Assembly (NCBI RefSeq): GCF_036181745.1
Contig: NZ_CP108080.1
Location: 5,521,501 to 5,585,500 of the forward strand
Direction: 5' to 3'
Source of the DNA: Streptomyces sp. NBC_00259
GTDB taxonomy: Bacteria > Actinomycetota > Actinomycetes > Streptomycetales > Streptomycetaceae
DNA length: 64,000 bases
Position numbers and translations under genes: made by a program
The notes under the pieces: generated by a model
The model's database searches: none
What the model saw: only the letters and a program-made list of their open reading frames with translations
Told to the model about the DNA's origin: nothing
Shown: positions 1 through 8,642 of the stretch, piece by piece
Layout of the letters: every line of letters begins with the position of its first letter
Numbering within the stretch: position 1 is the stretch's first letter

Positions 1-1169
1 AACGGCTGAAGCTGGCACTGCCGCGCGGGGCCGAGGCGGCCAGGCTCGGCGGCGACGAGTTCGCCGTGCTCCTGCCCGTGGCCGACTCCACCACCAGCGC
101 CCAGCGGGTCGCCCGCCATCTGGTCGGCCAGCTGTCCTCGCCGCTCGACCTCGACGGACTCACGCTGGTGCTGGAGGCCAGCGCGGGCCTCGCCGTCTTC
201 CCGGACCATGCGCTGGACGCCGAAGGACTGCTCAGACGCGCCGATGTGGCGATGTACCAGGCCAAGCGTGACCGTACGGGCGTCGAGGTGTACGAATCCA
301 AGCGGGATTCGAACACCCCGGACCGGCTCGGACTGCTCGGCGATCTGCGCCGGGCGCTGGACGCGGGCGAGGTCGAGCTCCACTACCAGCCCAAGGTCGG
401 CTTCGACGGCCATGTCGCGGGACTGGAGGCGTTGGTGCGCTGGGTGCACCCGGACCGGGGCCGGGTCCCGCCCGACGAGTTCATCGCGATAGCCGAGTCC
501 TCCGGACTGATGCCCCATCTGACGGAGTACGTCCTGGAGACCGCGCTCGGCCAGGTCGCCAAGTGGCGCGCCCAGGGGCTCGAAGTGCCCGTCGCGGTCA
601 ATGTGTCACCGCGCGACGTCCACACCCCGGGTTTCGCGGGCGCCGTCGCGGCCCGGCTCGCCCGGCACGGCGTCCCGGCCGGCGCGTTGCAGCTGGAGAT
701 CACCGAGCATGTGCTGCTGGAGGACCCGCAGCGGGCCGCCGACACCCTCGCCGCACTCACCGGCCACGGTGTGAAGATGTCGCTCGACGACTTCGGCACG
801 GGCTACTCGTCGCTGGTCCATCTGCGCCGGCTGCCCGTGAGCGAGCTGAAGATCGACCGTTCGTTCGTCGCCCGGCTCGCGATCGACACCGAGGACGCCG
901 AGATCGTCCGCTGCACCGTCGACCTCGCCCACTCGCTCGGACTGCTCGTGGTCGCCGAGGGCGTCGAGGACGACGAGACCTGGGAGCGACTGCGCGACCT
1001 GGGCTGTGACGCGGTACAGGGCTGGCTGGTGGCGGCCGCGATGCCGCCCCAGGAGACCACGGCATGGCTGCGGGCCCGCGGCGAACACGGCTGGCGCCGC
1101 CCCGTCGCAGAGCTCCCGGCCGTCCCGCCGACCGAGGCGGAGCACCCCTCGGGCCACGTCGTGAACTAG
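1..1169 (+). CDS. rmdB: GGDEF-EAL cyclic-di-GMP phosphodiesterase, 5' end outside window (RmdB-like)
   Basis: The gene enters from the left edge in the frame of base 3, and its C-terminal ~388 residues are visible. A GGDEF motif (LGGDEFAVLLP) lies at bases 48-80, but the RxxD inhibitory site expected five residues before it is absent. An EAL domain fills the rest with every expected motif: EALVRW, NVSP, ITE, DDFGTGYSSL, KIDRSF, AEGVE and QGW. This suggests hydrolysis of c-di-GMP to pGpG. RmdB is a developmental phosphodiesterase in Streptomyces; the name rests on its position next to gatC (SCO5495 is recalled) and on the domains. Any N-terminal membrane or PAS part is not visible. Tandem repeats and a terminator follow the stop. 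Confidence 0.85.
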   Translation, partial: RLKLALPRGAEAARLGGDEFAVLLPVADSTTSAQRVARHLVGQLSSPLDLDGLTLVLEASAGLAVFPDHALDAEGLLRRADVAMYQAKRDRTGVEVYESKRDSNTPDRLGLLGDLRRALDAGEVELHYQPKVGFDGHVAGLEALVRWVHPDRGRVPPDEFIAIAESSGLMPHLTEYVLETALGQVAKWRAQGLEVPVAVNVSPRDVHTPGFAGAVAARLARHGVPAGALQLEITEHVLLEDPQRAADTLAALTGHGVKMSLDDFGTGYSSLVHLRRLPVSELKIDRSFVARLAIDTEDAEIVRCTVDLAHSLGLLVVAEGVEDDETWERLRDLGCDAVQGWLVAAAMPPQETTAWLRARGEHGWRRPVAELPAVPPTEAEHPSGHVVN

Positions 1170-1171
1170 GC

Positions 1172-1223
1172 CACGCGGAAAGCCCACGCGGAAAGCCCCC
1201 GCGGAAAGCCCACGGGGAAAGCC
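1172..1223. repeat. Four tandem 13-bp units just after the stop codon
   Basis: Units CACGCGGAAAGCC, the same again, CCCGCGGAAAGCC and CACGGGGAAAGCC lie head to tail, two bases after the phosphodiesterase stop. The unit length is not a multiple of three and the tract is non-coding. Confidence 0.85.
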
Positions 1224-1248
1224 CCCGGGGGAGAATGCCCCCCGGGGG
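1222..1248. terminator. GC hairpin between convergent genes
   Basis: Two copies of CCCCCGGGGG flank a 7-base loop, giving a 10-bp stem between the convergent phosphodiesterase and phospholipase C genes. There is no T run, as is common in Streptomyces. Confidence 0.6.
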
Positions 1249-1278
1249 ATCAGGGGCCCGCAGCAGACGGCGGTGAGG

Positions 1279-3255
1279 CTACGCCGTGGCGTGCACCGTG
1301 CCCGCGTAACGGCGGACGAAGCGGGACCCGTTCGCCGCCGTCACCTCCAGGTCGTAGCGGCCCTCGCGGATCTCCCAGGTCAGCGAGGAGCGGTCGCCCG
1401 GCCCCACCCACACCGTGCGGGCGGCCCTCGCGTCGCCGTCCGGGGTGACCGTGAAGGACACCTCCGTCTCGCCCGCGTTGGCGAACCTCAGCTCCACCGT
1501 CGCCCGCTCGGGACGGCGGCCGTGCAGTGAGGCCGTCACCGACGGCACCGGCGCGGCGGCCTCGCGTCCGGAGCGCACGACCGTGCCGGAGAAGCGGCGC
1601 ACGAAGCCGTCCGCGCCCATCACCGTGAAGTCGTACCGCCCGTCGGTCTCCGAGGCGTCCCACGTGTACGTCCGCGACGTGCCCGGTGCCACGGTGAACG
1701 GGGTGCCCGTGAACGGCTTGAGCGTGTTCGGCAGCACGGTGAAGTGGAAGGTCTCCGTCCCCTGGTTGGCGAGGGTGCAGACGACCTTGCCCGTCTCCCG
1801 GTCCACCGCCACCTCGGCCCACGGCCGGTACGGCAGCGGCCGGTGCGGCCGGGAGCCCGGCTCCTGGGTGGGCATCGACTGGCCGCCGCTCGGCGGCAGC
1901 TTCACCGCCGGCAGCGCATGGGCCGCGTCCGCCTTCGCCATCAGCTCGTTCGTGTCCGGCAGCGCCGGTATCGAGTAGTCCGGCCTGCTGAAGTCGAAGC
2001 AGCTGGTCAGGTCGCCGCAGACGGCCCGCCGCCAGTCCGAGATGTTCGGCTCGCGCACCCCCGTCACCACCTCGAGGAACCGCAGCACCGACGTGTGGTC
2101 GAACACCTGCGAGTTGACCCAGCCGCCGCGCGACCAGGGGGAGATCGCCCACAACGGCACCCGGTTGCCGAGGCCGATCGGCCGTCCCTCGGCGAACTCC
2201 TCCGGAGTTCCCGCTTCCGGGAACGGGGGCAGGACATGGTCGAAGTAGCCGTCGTTCTCGTCGTACATCAGCAGGAACACGGTGTGCTTCCACACGTCCG
2301 GGTTCGAGAACAGCGACTGCAGCGCCGTGTCGACCCAGTGCGCGCCGTAGTTCGGGCCCGCCTCCGGGTGCTCGCAGAACAGATACGGCGCCACCAGCCA
2401 GGAGACCGTCGGCAGGGTGCCGTCCTTGCAGTGTGCGTCGAAGGCCGTCAGATCGAACTTGGTCATCGCGTTGATGTACCGCGGGTCGTCCTTCGGGAAC
2501 GCGTGGAACTGCCCGAAGTACGACAGCCCGTTGTCGTCGTAGTCGCCGTACCGCTCGTCCTTCGACGGGTTGTGGTAGACGCGCCAGCTGACGCCGGCGT
2601 CCTCCAGCCGCTCCGCGTACGTCGTCCAGTCCGCGACGGGGTTGTCCGTGACCGGGGTGTTGTCCGTCCACGGTCCGGTCGTACCGTCCTTGCCGGGGCC
2701 GCACGAACCGGACCACAGGTACAGCCGGTTGGGGTCGGTCGGCCCGGCCTGCGAGCAGAAGTAGGCGTCGCAGAGGGTGAACGCGTCGGCGAGGGCGAAC
2801 TGGTAGGGGATGTCCTCGCGGGTGAAGTACCCCATGGTGCGCTCGCCCTTGGAGGCGACCCACTTGTTCATCGCACCGCCGTTGACGGCCGTGTGGCCGG
2901 TGCCCCAGTCGTGCGGGAGGCCGGAGGCGTTCTGGGCGTTGTACTTCGTCGTGTCCATGCGGTACGGCAGCATGAAGCCGTCGGCACGCCCGGGAGCCGG
3001 CTGCTTGAAGACGGAGTCGCCGCCGGGGAAGGTCAGCGCCTGGCGGTCGTCGAAGCCCCGGGCACCGCTCAGGGTGCCGAAGTAGTGGTCGAAGCTGCGG
3101 TTCTCCTGCATCAGGATCACCACGTGCTTCACGTCCTCGATGGACCCGCGCGGTCGCGGGGCGGCCGAGGCGTCCGCCTCGGGAAAGCCGACGGCGGCAA
3201 CGGCGGCGGTCGCGGCGGACGCGCCGACGAAGGCGCGGCGGCTCAGCGGAGTCAT
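1279..3255 (-). CDS. Phosphocholine-specific phospholipase C, Tat-exported
   Basis: A 658-residue secreted lipid hydrolase of the phosphocholine-preferring phospholipase C family (acid phosphatase superfamily). It would cleave phosphatidylcholine or sphingomyelin to a diglyceride or ceramide plus phosphocholine. The start MTPLSRRAFVGAS gives a twin-arginine signal (SRRAFV) ending in an alanine-rich stretch; frame upstream of it lacks signal-like sequence. The family motif QENRSFDHYFGTLSG lies near residues 46-60, and MYDENDGYFDHV and a late His/Asp motif follow. Two C-terminal repeats of the bacterial phospholipase C C-terminal (DUF756-like) type are seen. It is the first gene of a minus-strand pair or lies just downstream of the EEP gene (50-base gap). 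A paralogue lies at 10065-12209. Confidence 0.9.
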   Translation of the reverse strand: MTPLSRRAFVGASAATAAVAAVGFPEADASAAPRPRGSIEDVKHVVILMQENRSFDHYFGTLSGARGFDDRQALTFPGGDSVFKQPAPGRADGFMLPYRMDTTKYNAQNASGLPHDWGTGHTAVNGGAMNKWVASKGERTMGYFTREDIPYQFALADAFTLCDAYFCSQAGPTDPNRLYLWSGSCGPGKDGTTGPWTDNTPVTDNPVADWTTYAERLEDAGVSWRVYHNPSKDERYGDYDDNGLSYFGQFHAFPKDDPRYINAMTKFDLTAFDAHCKDGTLPTVSWLVAPYLFCEHPEAGPNYGAHWVDTALQSLFSNPDVWKHTVFLLMYDENDGYFDHVLPPFPEAGTPEEFAEGRPIGLGNRVPLWAISPWSRGGWVNSQVFDHTSVLRFLEVVTGVREPNISDWRRAVCGDLTSCFDFSRPDYSIPALPDTNELMAKADAAHALPAVKLPPSGGQSMPTQEPGSRPHRPLPYRPWAEVAVDRETGKVVCTLANQGTETFHFTVLPNTLKPFTGTPFTVAPGTSRTYTWDASETDGRYDFTVMGADGFVRRFSGTVVRSGREAAAPVPSVTASLHGRRPERATVELRFANAGETEVSFTVTPDGDARAARTVWVGPGDRSSLTWEIREGRYDLEVTAANGSRFVRRYAGTVHATA

Positions 3256-3305
3256 GGCGTGGGTGTCCTTCGGTTCAGCGTGCGGCTGTGGTGGCATGGC
3301 CCCGC

Positions 3306-4736
3306 TCAGCGGAGCGAGAAGGTGACGGCGGGGGCGGCGTGGTCGGAGGGCCAGCTGTTGCCGGCGCTGTCCGGAACCGGGCGCGGCCATCCCGTGCACA
3401 GGGTGTACGCGCCCTGGACGCGCAGCGGACCGGCGTACTGGACCTGGTCGATCCGGTCCTGCGGCTCGTCGCCGCGAGCCGGCGACCAGGTGACCCCCGG
3501 CTCACGCGCGGCGTTCGGGTGCTCGTCGCGGAAGGCGTCGGTCAGCCCGGCCCTGCCGAGGGCGACCGTGACCGGCCAGCGGACCGCGCCGCGGCCCTTG
3601 CGGTCCAGATGCGAGGGGGAGGCCAGCCCGGCGGCGAGGATCACCGGCGCCGTACGGGACGCGGCGAGGTCGGACCGCATCGCCGCCAGCAGCGCGCCGG
3701 TCTGCCGGTGGCGGACGGTCCTGAGCTCGGCGGCCTCGACCTCGGCGGGCGTGTGCCCCGCCCTGAGGGCGTACGGCCCGTACGCGGCCTCGTCGAGCTG
3801 GGCGCCCCACAGTCGTACGTTCCGGCCGCCGGGCAGCCGGAGCGTCGCCGCGACGGCCGGGACGTCAGCCGTGGGCGGGGACGTGATGTCCGAGAGCGGG
3901 AAGCGGCTGATCAGGCCGACCCCGGCCGCGCTGTCACAGGCGTACCACCCCAGCGCGTCGGCCAGGGGGCGGGCGGCGGTGCCGCCGGTCTCCTGGAGCG
4001 CCACGGCGTCGAGTCCCTGCCCGAGGATCAGCCGGAGCAGCTTCTCGTGGGCGTCGGCGACGTTCCCGGCGGCGTCCCACAGGTTCAGCGAGGCGACCGT
4101 CAGCCGAGGCCGCGCCGAGACCGGCCGGACCGGCACCTGCACGGTCACCGTGTCCGTGCCGCCCGCGCTGTCCTTGACCGCGACGGTGATCCGCGCGGGG
4201 CGGGAGCGAGGTCCTGCGGACGCGATGCCGGTGACCTTGCCGTCGGAGGAGACGCCCAGCCAGGAGTTCCCGGTCAGCCGCCGGAAGGAAGGGGTGCCGG
4301 AGGCATTGCCCTCGGGGCGGATCCACAGCGGGCCGAGCGCGACGGAGACGCGGGTCCCCGGTGCGCAGGCGCCCGTCGTGAACGAGTCGACGACGCAGTG
4401 CGGGGGCGTCACGGGCGGCCGGAACGCGACGGTGAACGGCTCGGTCCTGGCGAGGATGTCGTATCCGTCCTTGGCCAGCAGATACGCGGTGTAGGTGCCC
4501 TCGCCGAGGCCCGTGGTGTCGAGCGTGGTGTCACCGGACGCGTCGGTGACGTACGACCACACCAGCGAGGAGCCGACGCCGGGCTTGCGGTCGCCGTCGT
4601 AGATCCCGATCCAGTTCTTGGCGTGGGGTGCGTCGGTGGTCCAGCGGAAGGTCAGCCGGTCACCCTCGCGGGGGCTGGTGGGTGAGAGCAGCGACAGGGC
4701 GCTGCCGCCGGAGGCGGCGTTTCTGAATGGGGACAC
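3306..4736 (-). CDS. Endonuclease/exonuclease/phosphatase-fold protein with N-terminal beta-sandwich region
   Basis: A 476-residue protein. Residues ~15-110 resemble the cell-surface/phosphatase-associated beta domain (SPREGDRLTFRWTTD, NWIGIYDGD). A second Ig-like segment follows. The C-terminal ~270 residues look like an EEP (DNase I/phosphatase) domain: LTVASLNLWDA, ALQETGG, VILAAGL, DRIDQVQYAG and SDHAAPAVTFSL. A phosphodiesterase or phosphomonoesterase role on exported substrates is likely because a phospholipase C follows directly. I place the start at GTG 4736, preceded by AGAGG. Upstream codons to ATG 4832 lose third-position GC and contain a palindrome. No signal peptide is visible from either start, which is odd for this family; the N-terminus may be wrong or degraded. 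Confidence 0.7.
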   Translation of the reverse strand: MSPFRNAASGGSALSLLSPTSPREGDRLTFRWTTDAPHAKNWIGIYDGDRKPGVGSSLVWSYVTDASGDTTLDTTGLGEGTYTAYLLAKDGYDILARTEPFTVAFRPPVTPPHCVVDSFTTGACAPGTRVSVALGPLWIRPEGNASGTPSFRRLTGNSWLGVSSDGKVTGIASAGPRSRPARITVAVKDSAGGTDTVTVQVPVRPVSARPRLTVASLNLWDAAGNVADAHEKLLRLILGQGLDAVALQETGGTAARPLADALGWYACDSAAGVGLISRFPLSDITSPPTADVPAVAATLRLPGGRNVRLWGAQLDEAAYGPYALRAGHTPAEVEAAELRTVRHRQTGALLAAMRSDLAASRTAPVILAAGLASPSHLDRKGRGAVRWPVTVALGRAGLTDAFRDEHPNAAREPGVTWSPARGDEPQDRIDQVQYAGPLRVQGAYTLCTGWPRPVPDSAGNSWPSDHAAPAVTFSLR

Positions 4737-4780
4737 CGGACTTGAGGTCCTCTCCGCCCGGGAGAAGACCCCGGCGCCAG

Positions 4781-4798
4781 AAGTTGTTCGGACAACTT
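4781..4798. promoter_or_regulatory. Perfect 7-4-7 inverted repeat upstream of the EEP-phospholipase pair
   Basis: AAGTTGT-TCGG-ACAACTT is an unusually AT-rich palindrome in this sequence, 45-62 bases before the preferred GTG start at 4736. It could be an operator for the phosphatase/phospholipase genes. No cognate regulator is adjacent. Confidence 0.5.
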
Positions 4799-5020
4799 GA
4801 GTCAGTGAGCCAGCCCTCGGCACACTCGACATGAACGGGACATGACCGGTGTCCGGAGAGAGTGGGAACGGGGACCTCGGACCGCGCGCCCGGACCGCGC
4901 GGGTGCCCGCCGACCGTCCGGCGGTGGGCAGGCCGGCGGCCGGCCGGTGGTGGTCCGGGCAGGGTCCCGAGGCGGGCCGTGAGTGCTCCCGCGGCAAAGG
5001 GTTTCGCGGGCACCCGGCCC

Positions 5021-5040
5021 TGGCCCATAGGATTGGGCCA
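5021..5040 (+). promoter_or_regulatory. Candidate gatCAB promoter: TAGGAT hexamer inside an inverted repeat
   Basis: TAGGAT (5028-5033) fits the actinobacterial TANNNT -10 element and is flanked exactly by TGGCCCA and TGGGCCA. Transcription would start near 5040, about 33 bases before gatC. No clear -35 is visible. Confidence 0.45.
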
Positions 5041-5072
5041 AAACCATCACACTCACCCCTGAGGATCGCTGC

Positions 5073-5369
5073 ATGCCTGGCATCACGCGCGAGGAGGTCG
5101 CCCACCTCGCACGGCTGGCGCGTCTGGAGCTGAAGGGCGAAGAGCTCGACCACTTCGCCGGACAGCTCGACGACATCATCGGCGCGGTCGCCCGCGTCTC
5201 CGAGGTCGCCGACCAAGACGTACCGCCGACCTCCCACCCGCTGCCGCTGACCAATGTCATGCGCGCGGACGAGGTCCGTCCGTCGCTCACCCCCGAGCAG
5301 GCGCTCTCCGGCGCCCCTGCACAGGAGCAGCAGCGTTTCAAGGTGCCGCAGATCCTGGGGGAGGACTAA
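5073..5369 (+). CDS. gatC: Asp-tRNA(Asn)/Glu-tRNA(Gln) amidotransferase subunit C
   Basis: A 98-residue GatC, the small linker subunit of the cytosolic GatCAB amidotransferase, which converts misacylated Glu-tRNA(Gln) (and Asp-tRNA(Asn)) to the cognate aminoacyl-tRNA. The N-terminal ITREEVAHLARLARLEL helix and the C-terminal motif FKVPQILGED are typical, and length is normal. GAGG lies ~11 bases before the ATG. It is the first gene of gatC-gatA-small gene-gatB, with six bases between its stop and gatA. Confidence 0.97.
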   Translation: MPGITREEVAHLARLARLELKGEELDHFAGQLDDIIGAVARVSEVADQDVPPTSHPLPLTNVMRADEVRPSLTPEQALSGAPAQEQQRFKVPQILGED

Positions 5370-5375
5370 ACAGTC

Positions 5376-6875
5376 ATGACGGACAGCATCATCATCAAGC
5401 TGACCGCGGCCGAGATCGCCGCGAAGATCGCTTCCGGGGAGCTCACGGCCGTCGAGGTCACCGAGGCGCACCTCGCCCGGATCGAGGCCGTGGACGAGAA
5501 GGTCCACGCCTTCCTCCACATCGACCGTGAGGGCGCGCTCGCACAGGCCCGCGCCATCGACGAGAAGCGCGAGCGCGGCGAGAAGCTCGGCCCGCTCGCC
5601 GGTGTGCCGCTGGCGCTGAAGGACATCTTCACCACCGAGGGCATCCCGACCACCGTCGGTTCCAAGATCCTCGAGGGCTGGATCCCGCCGTACGACGCCA
5701 CCCTGACGCGCAAGCTGAAGGAGGCCGGCGTCGTCATCCTCGGCAAGACCAACATGGACGAGTTCGCCATGGGGTCCTCCACCGAGAACAGCGCGTACGG
5801 CCCCACCGGCAACCCCTGGGACCTGACCCGCATCCCCGGCGGCTCCGGCGGCGGTTCGTCCGCCGCCCTCGCCTCCTACCAGGCCCCGCTCGCCATCGGC
5901 ACGGACACCGGCGGCTCCATCCGCCAGCCCGCCGCCGTCACCGGCACGGTCGGCGTCAAGCCGACCTACGGCGGTGTCTCCCGCTACGGCATGGTCGCCT
6001 TCTCCTCGTCCCTCGACCAGGGCGGCCCGTGTGCCCGCACGGTCCTCGACGCGGCGCTGCTGCACGAGGTCATCGCCGGCCACGACCCGCTCGACTCGAC
6101 CTCCATCGACGCCCCGGTCCCGCCGGTCGTCGAGGCGGCGCGCAACGGCTCGGTCGCCGGGATGCGCGTCGGCGTCGTCAAGCAGTTCCGCGGCGAGGGC
6201 TACCAGACCGGTGTCGTCCAGCGCTTCGACGAGGCCGTCGAGCTGCTGAAGGGACTCGGCGCCGAGATCGTCGAGCTGGACTGCCCGTCCTTCGACCTCG
6301 CGCTCTCCGCGTACTACCTGATCGCGCCGTCCGAGTGCTCCTCGAACCTCGCGCGCTTCGACGCCATGCGCTACGGCCTGCGCGTCGGCGACGACGGCAC
6401 GAAGTCGGCCGAGGACGTCACCTCGCTGACCCGCGAGGAGGGCTTCGGCGACGAGGTCAAGCGCCGCATCATGCTCGGCACGTACGCCCTGTCGTCCGGC
6501 TACTACGACGCGTACTACGGCAGCGCCCAGAAGGTCCGCACGCTCATCACCCGTGACTTCGAGAAGGCCTTCGAGCAGGTCGACGTGATCGTCTCCCCGA
6601 CGACGCCGACCACCGCCTTCCCGATCGGCGAGCGCGCCGACGACCCGATGGCGATGTACCTCGCCGACCTGTGCACCATCCCGACCAACCTGGCCGGCAA
6701 TGCGGCGATGTCGCTGCCTTGCGGCCTGGCTCCGGAGGACAACCTCCCGGTCGGTCTGCAGATCATCGCCCCCGCCATGAAGGACGACCGCCTTTACAAG
6801 GTGGGTGCCGCCGTCGAGGCCGCCTTCGTGGAAAAGTGGGGGCACCCGCTGCTGGAGGAGGCACCGTCACTGTGA
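5376..6875 (+). CDS. gatA: Asp-tRNA(Asn)/Glu-tRNA(Gln) amidotransferase subunit A
   Basis: A 499-residue amidase-signature enzyme, the glutaminase subunit of GatCAB that frees ammonia from glutamine and channels it to GatB. The Ser-cis-Ser-Lys catalytic set is visible: Lys in PLALKDIFTT, Ser in the glycine-rich IPGGSGGGSSAA, and Ser in DTGGSIRQPA. NMDEFAMGSS is also characteristic. Its TGA overlaps the GTG of the next small gene by four bases, indicating translational coupling. Confidence 0.98.
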   Translation: MTDSIIIKLTAAEIAAKIASGELTAVEVTEAHLARIEAVDEKVHAFLHIDREGALAQARAIDEKRERGEKLGPLAGVPLALKDIFTTEGIPTTVGSKILEGWIPPYDATLTRKLKEAGVVILGKTNMDEFAMGSSTENSAYGPTGNPWDLTRIPGGSGGGSSAALASYQAPLAIGTDTGGSIRQPAAVTGTVGVKPTYGGVSRYGMVAFSSSLDQGGPCARTVLDAALLHEVIAGHDPLDSTSIDAPVPPVVEAARNGSVAGMRVGVVKQFRGEGYQTGVVQRFDEAVELLKGLGAEIVELDCPSFDLALSAYYLIAPSECSSNLARFDAMRYGLRVGDDGTKSAEDVTSLTREEGFGDEVKRRIMLGTYALSSGYYDAYYGSAQKVRTLITRDFEKAFEQVDVIVSPTTPTTAFPIGERADDPMAMYLADLCTIPTNLAGNAAMSLPCGLAPEDNLPVGLQIIAPAMKDDRLYKVGAAVEAAFVEKWGHPLLEEAPSL

Positions 6876-7111
6876 GCACGTTGCAGAAGGCCAAGGGCTT
6901 CAAGAAGTCCAAGACCGGCACGTACCTGTCCATCGGCACCACCGCCTTCGGGGCGATCAGCGTCGCCAAGCAGGTCAAGAAGGCTCGCATGGAGCACGAC
7001 ACGCTCCGGCTGATCGACGCCGCCGTGTCCGCCGCCGCCATCATCACCGGCCTCGCGCTGCTCTACCGCGAGCTGAAGCGCCTGGGCGACGACGACGTCC
7101 TGCTCGGCTGA
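6872..7111 (+). CDS. Conserved 79-residue protein coupled to gatA
   Basis: A 79-residue hypothetical protein beginning at a GTG that overlaps the gatA stop (GTGA). It has a very basic N-terminus (KAKGFKKSKT), a weakly hydrophobic middle, and one clear hydrophobic helix near residues 50-66 (AVSAAAIITGLALLY), ending in acidic LGDDDVLLG. The topology suggests a small membrane-associated protein. It sits between gatA and gatB (16-base gap to gatB), so it is almost certainly co-transcribed with the amidotransferase. I do not recognise a function. Confidence 0.8.
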   Translation: MSTLQKAKGFKKSKTGTYLSIGTTAFGAISVAKQVKKARMEHDTLRLIDAAVSAAAIITGLALLYRELKRLGDDDVLLG

Positions 7112-7127
7112 GAGGGAAAGTTTCACC

Positions 7128-8642
7128 GTGACCGTCACGACTGACCTGGTGCCGTACGAGGACGCTCTCGCGTCGTACGACCCCGTCATGGGCCTGGAGG
7201 TCCATGTCGAACTCGGTACCAGGACCAAGATGTTCTGCGGCTGCTCGACCGAGCTGGGCGCCGAGCCCAACTCGCAGACCTGCCCCACCTGCCTCGGCCT
7301 GCCCGGCGCCCTGCCGGTGATGAACGCCGTGGGTGTCGAGTCCGCCATCAAGATCGGCCTCGCGCTGCACTGCGACATCGCCGAATGGTGCCGCTTCGCC
7401 CGGAAGAACTACTTCTATCCGGACATGCCGAAGAACTTCCAGACCTCGCAGTACGACGAGCCGATCGCCTTCAACGGCTATCTGGACGTCCAGCTGGAGG
7501 ACGGAGAGATCTTCCGCGTGGACATCGAGCGCGCCCACATGGAGGAGGACACCGGCAAGTCGACCCACGTCGGCGGTGCCACCGGCCGTATCCACGGCGC
7601 GTCCCACTCCCTGCTCGACTACAACCGCGCGGGCATCCCGCTCATCGAGATCGTCACCAAGCCGATCGTCGGTGCCGGTGAGCGCGCCCCCGAGGTCGCC
7701 AAGGCGTACGTCGCCGAACTGCGTGAGCTCATCCGGGCCCTCGGTGTCTCCGAGGCACGCATGGAGATGGGCCAGATGCGCTGCGACGTGAACCTGTCGC
7801 TGCGGCCGAACGGCACCGAGAAGTTCGGCACCCGCTCCGAGACGAAGAACGTCAACTCGCTGCGGTCGGTCGAGCGCGCGGTCCGCTTCGAGGTCATGCG
7901 CCACGCGGCGGTGCTCTCGTCGGGCGGCACGATCGTCCAGGAGACCCGTCACTTCCACGAGGAGGACGGCTCGACGACCTCCGGGCGGGTCAAGGAGGAG
8001 GCGGAGGACTACCGGTACTTCCCGGAGCCCGACCTCGTCCCCGTCGCCCCGGCCCGTGAGTGGGTCGAGGAGCTGCGCGCCGGACTGCCCGAGCTGCCGC
8101 GGGTCCGCCGGAACCGGCTCCGCGAGGAGTGGGGCGTCACCGAGCACGACATGCAGTCGATCCTCAACGCGGGCGCGGTCGATCTGATCGTGGCCACGAT
8201 CGACGCGGGCGCCGACTCCGGCTCCGCGCGCAAGTGGTGGATGGGCGAACTGGCCCGCAGCGCCAACGAGTCGGGCGTCGCGCTCGACGAGCTGGCGATC
8301 ACCCCGGAGCAGGTGGCCCGGGTGACCGCCCTGGTCGCCGACGGCTCGCTCAACGACAAGCTGGCCCGCCAGGTCATCGAGGGCGTCCTCGCGGGCGAGG
8401 GCGACCCGGACACCGTCGTCGAGAAGCGCGGCCTGAAGATCGTCTCCGACGAGGGTGCGCTCGGCGCGGCCGTCGACGAGGCGATCGCCGGCAACGCGGG
8501 GATCGCGGACAAGATCCGCGGCGGCAAGGTCGCGGCCGTCGGCGCGCTCGTCGGTGCGGTCATGAAGGCCACCCGCGGCCAGGCCGACGCGGCCCGCGTC
8601 AAGGAGCTGATCCTGGAGAAGCTGGGCGTGACCGAGGGCTGA
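7128..8642 (+). CDS. gatB: Asp-tRNA(Asn)/Glu-tRNA(Gln) amidotransferase subunit B
   Basis: A 504-residue GatB, the kinase/tRNA-binding subunit of GatCAB. It phosphorylates the misacylated tRNA side chain and amidates it with ammonia from GatA. Motifs VMGLEVHVELGTRTKMFCGC, CPTCLGLPG, RKNYFYPDMPKN and DYRYFPEPDL are present. A cysteine pair (CGCS and CPTC) matches the zinc site of the family. The C-terminal YqeY-like tail (GALVGAVMKATRGQADAARV) is complete. A strong terminator follows 29 bases after the stop. Confidence 0.98.
   Translation: MTVTTDLVPYEDALASYDPVMGLEVHVELGTRTKMFCGCSTELGAEPNSQTCPTCLGLPGALPVMNAVGVESAIKIGLALHCDIAEWCRFARKNYFYPDMPKNFQTSQYDEPIAFNGYLDVQLEDGEIFRVDIERAHMEEDTGKSTHVGGATGRIHGASHSLLDYNRAGIPLIEIVTKPIVGAGERAPEVAKAYVAELRELIRALGVSEARMEMGQMRCDVNLSLRPNGTEKFGTRSETKNVNSLRSVERAVRFEVMRHAAVLSSGGTIVQETRHFHEEDGSTTSGRVKEEAEDYRYFPEPDLVPVAPAREWVEELRAGLPELPRVRRNRLREEWGVTEHDMQSILNAGAVDLIVATIDAGADSGSARKWWMGELARSANESGVALDELAITPEQVARVTALVADGSLNDKLARQVIEGVLAGEGDPDTVVEKRGLKIVSDEGALGAAVDEAIAGNAGIADKIRGGKVAAVGALVGAVMKATRGQADAARVKELILEKLGVTEG

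Larger units (their letters stand above)
4737..5072. other. Divergent intergenic region (EEP gene / gatC)
   Basis: 336 bases between divergent genes. It holds the palindrome at 4781-4798, GC-rich imperfect repeats around 4900-4960, and the gatC promoter candidate at 5021-5040. I see no convincing gene. Confidence 0.6.

Noticed and set aside
3306..6845. Very long minus-strand open frame running through gatA and gatC
   Set aside because: It is the antisense shadow of high-GC genes; gatA and gatC are unmistakable on the plus strand and only the part below 4736 shows real domains.
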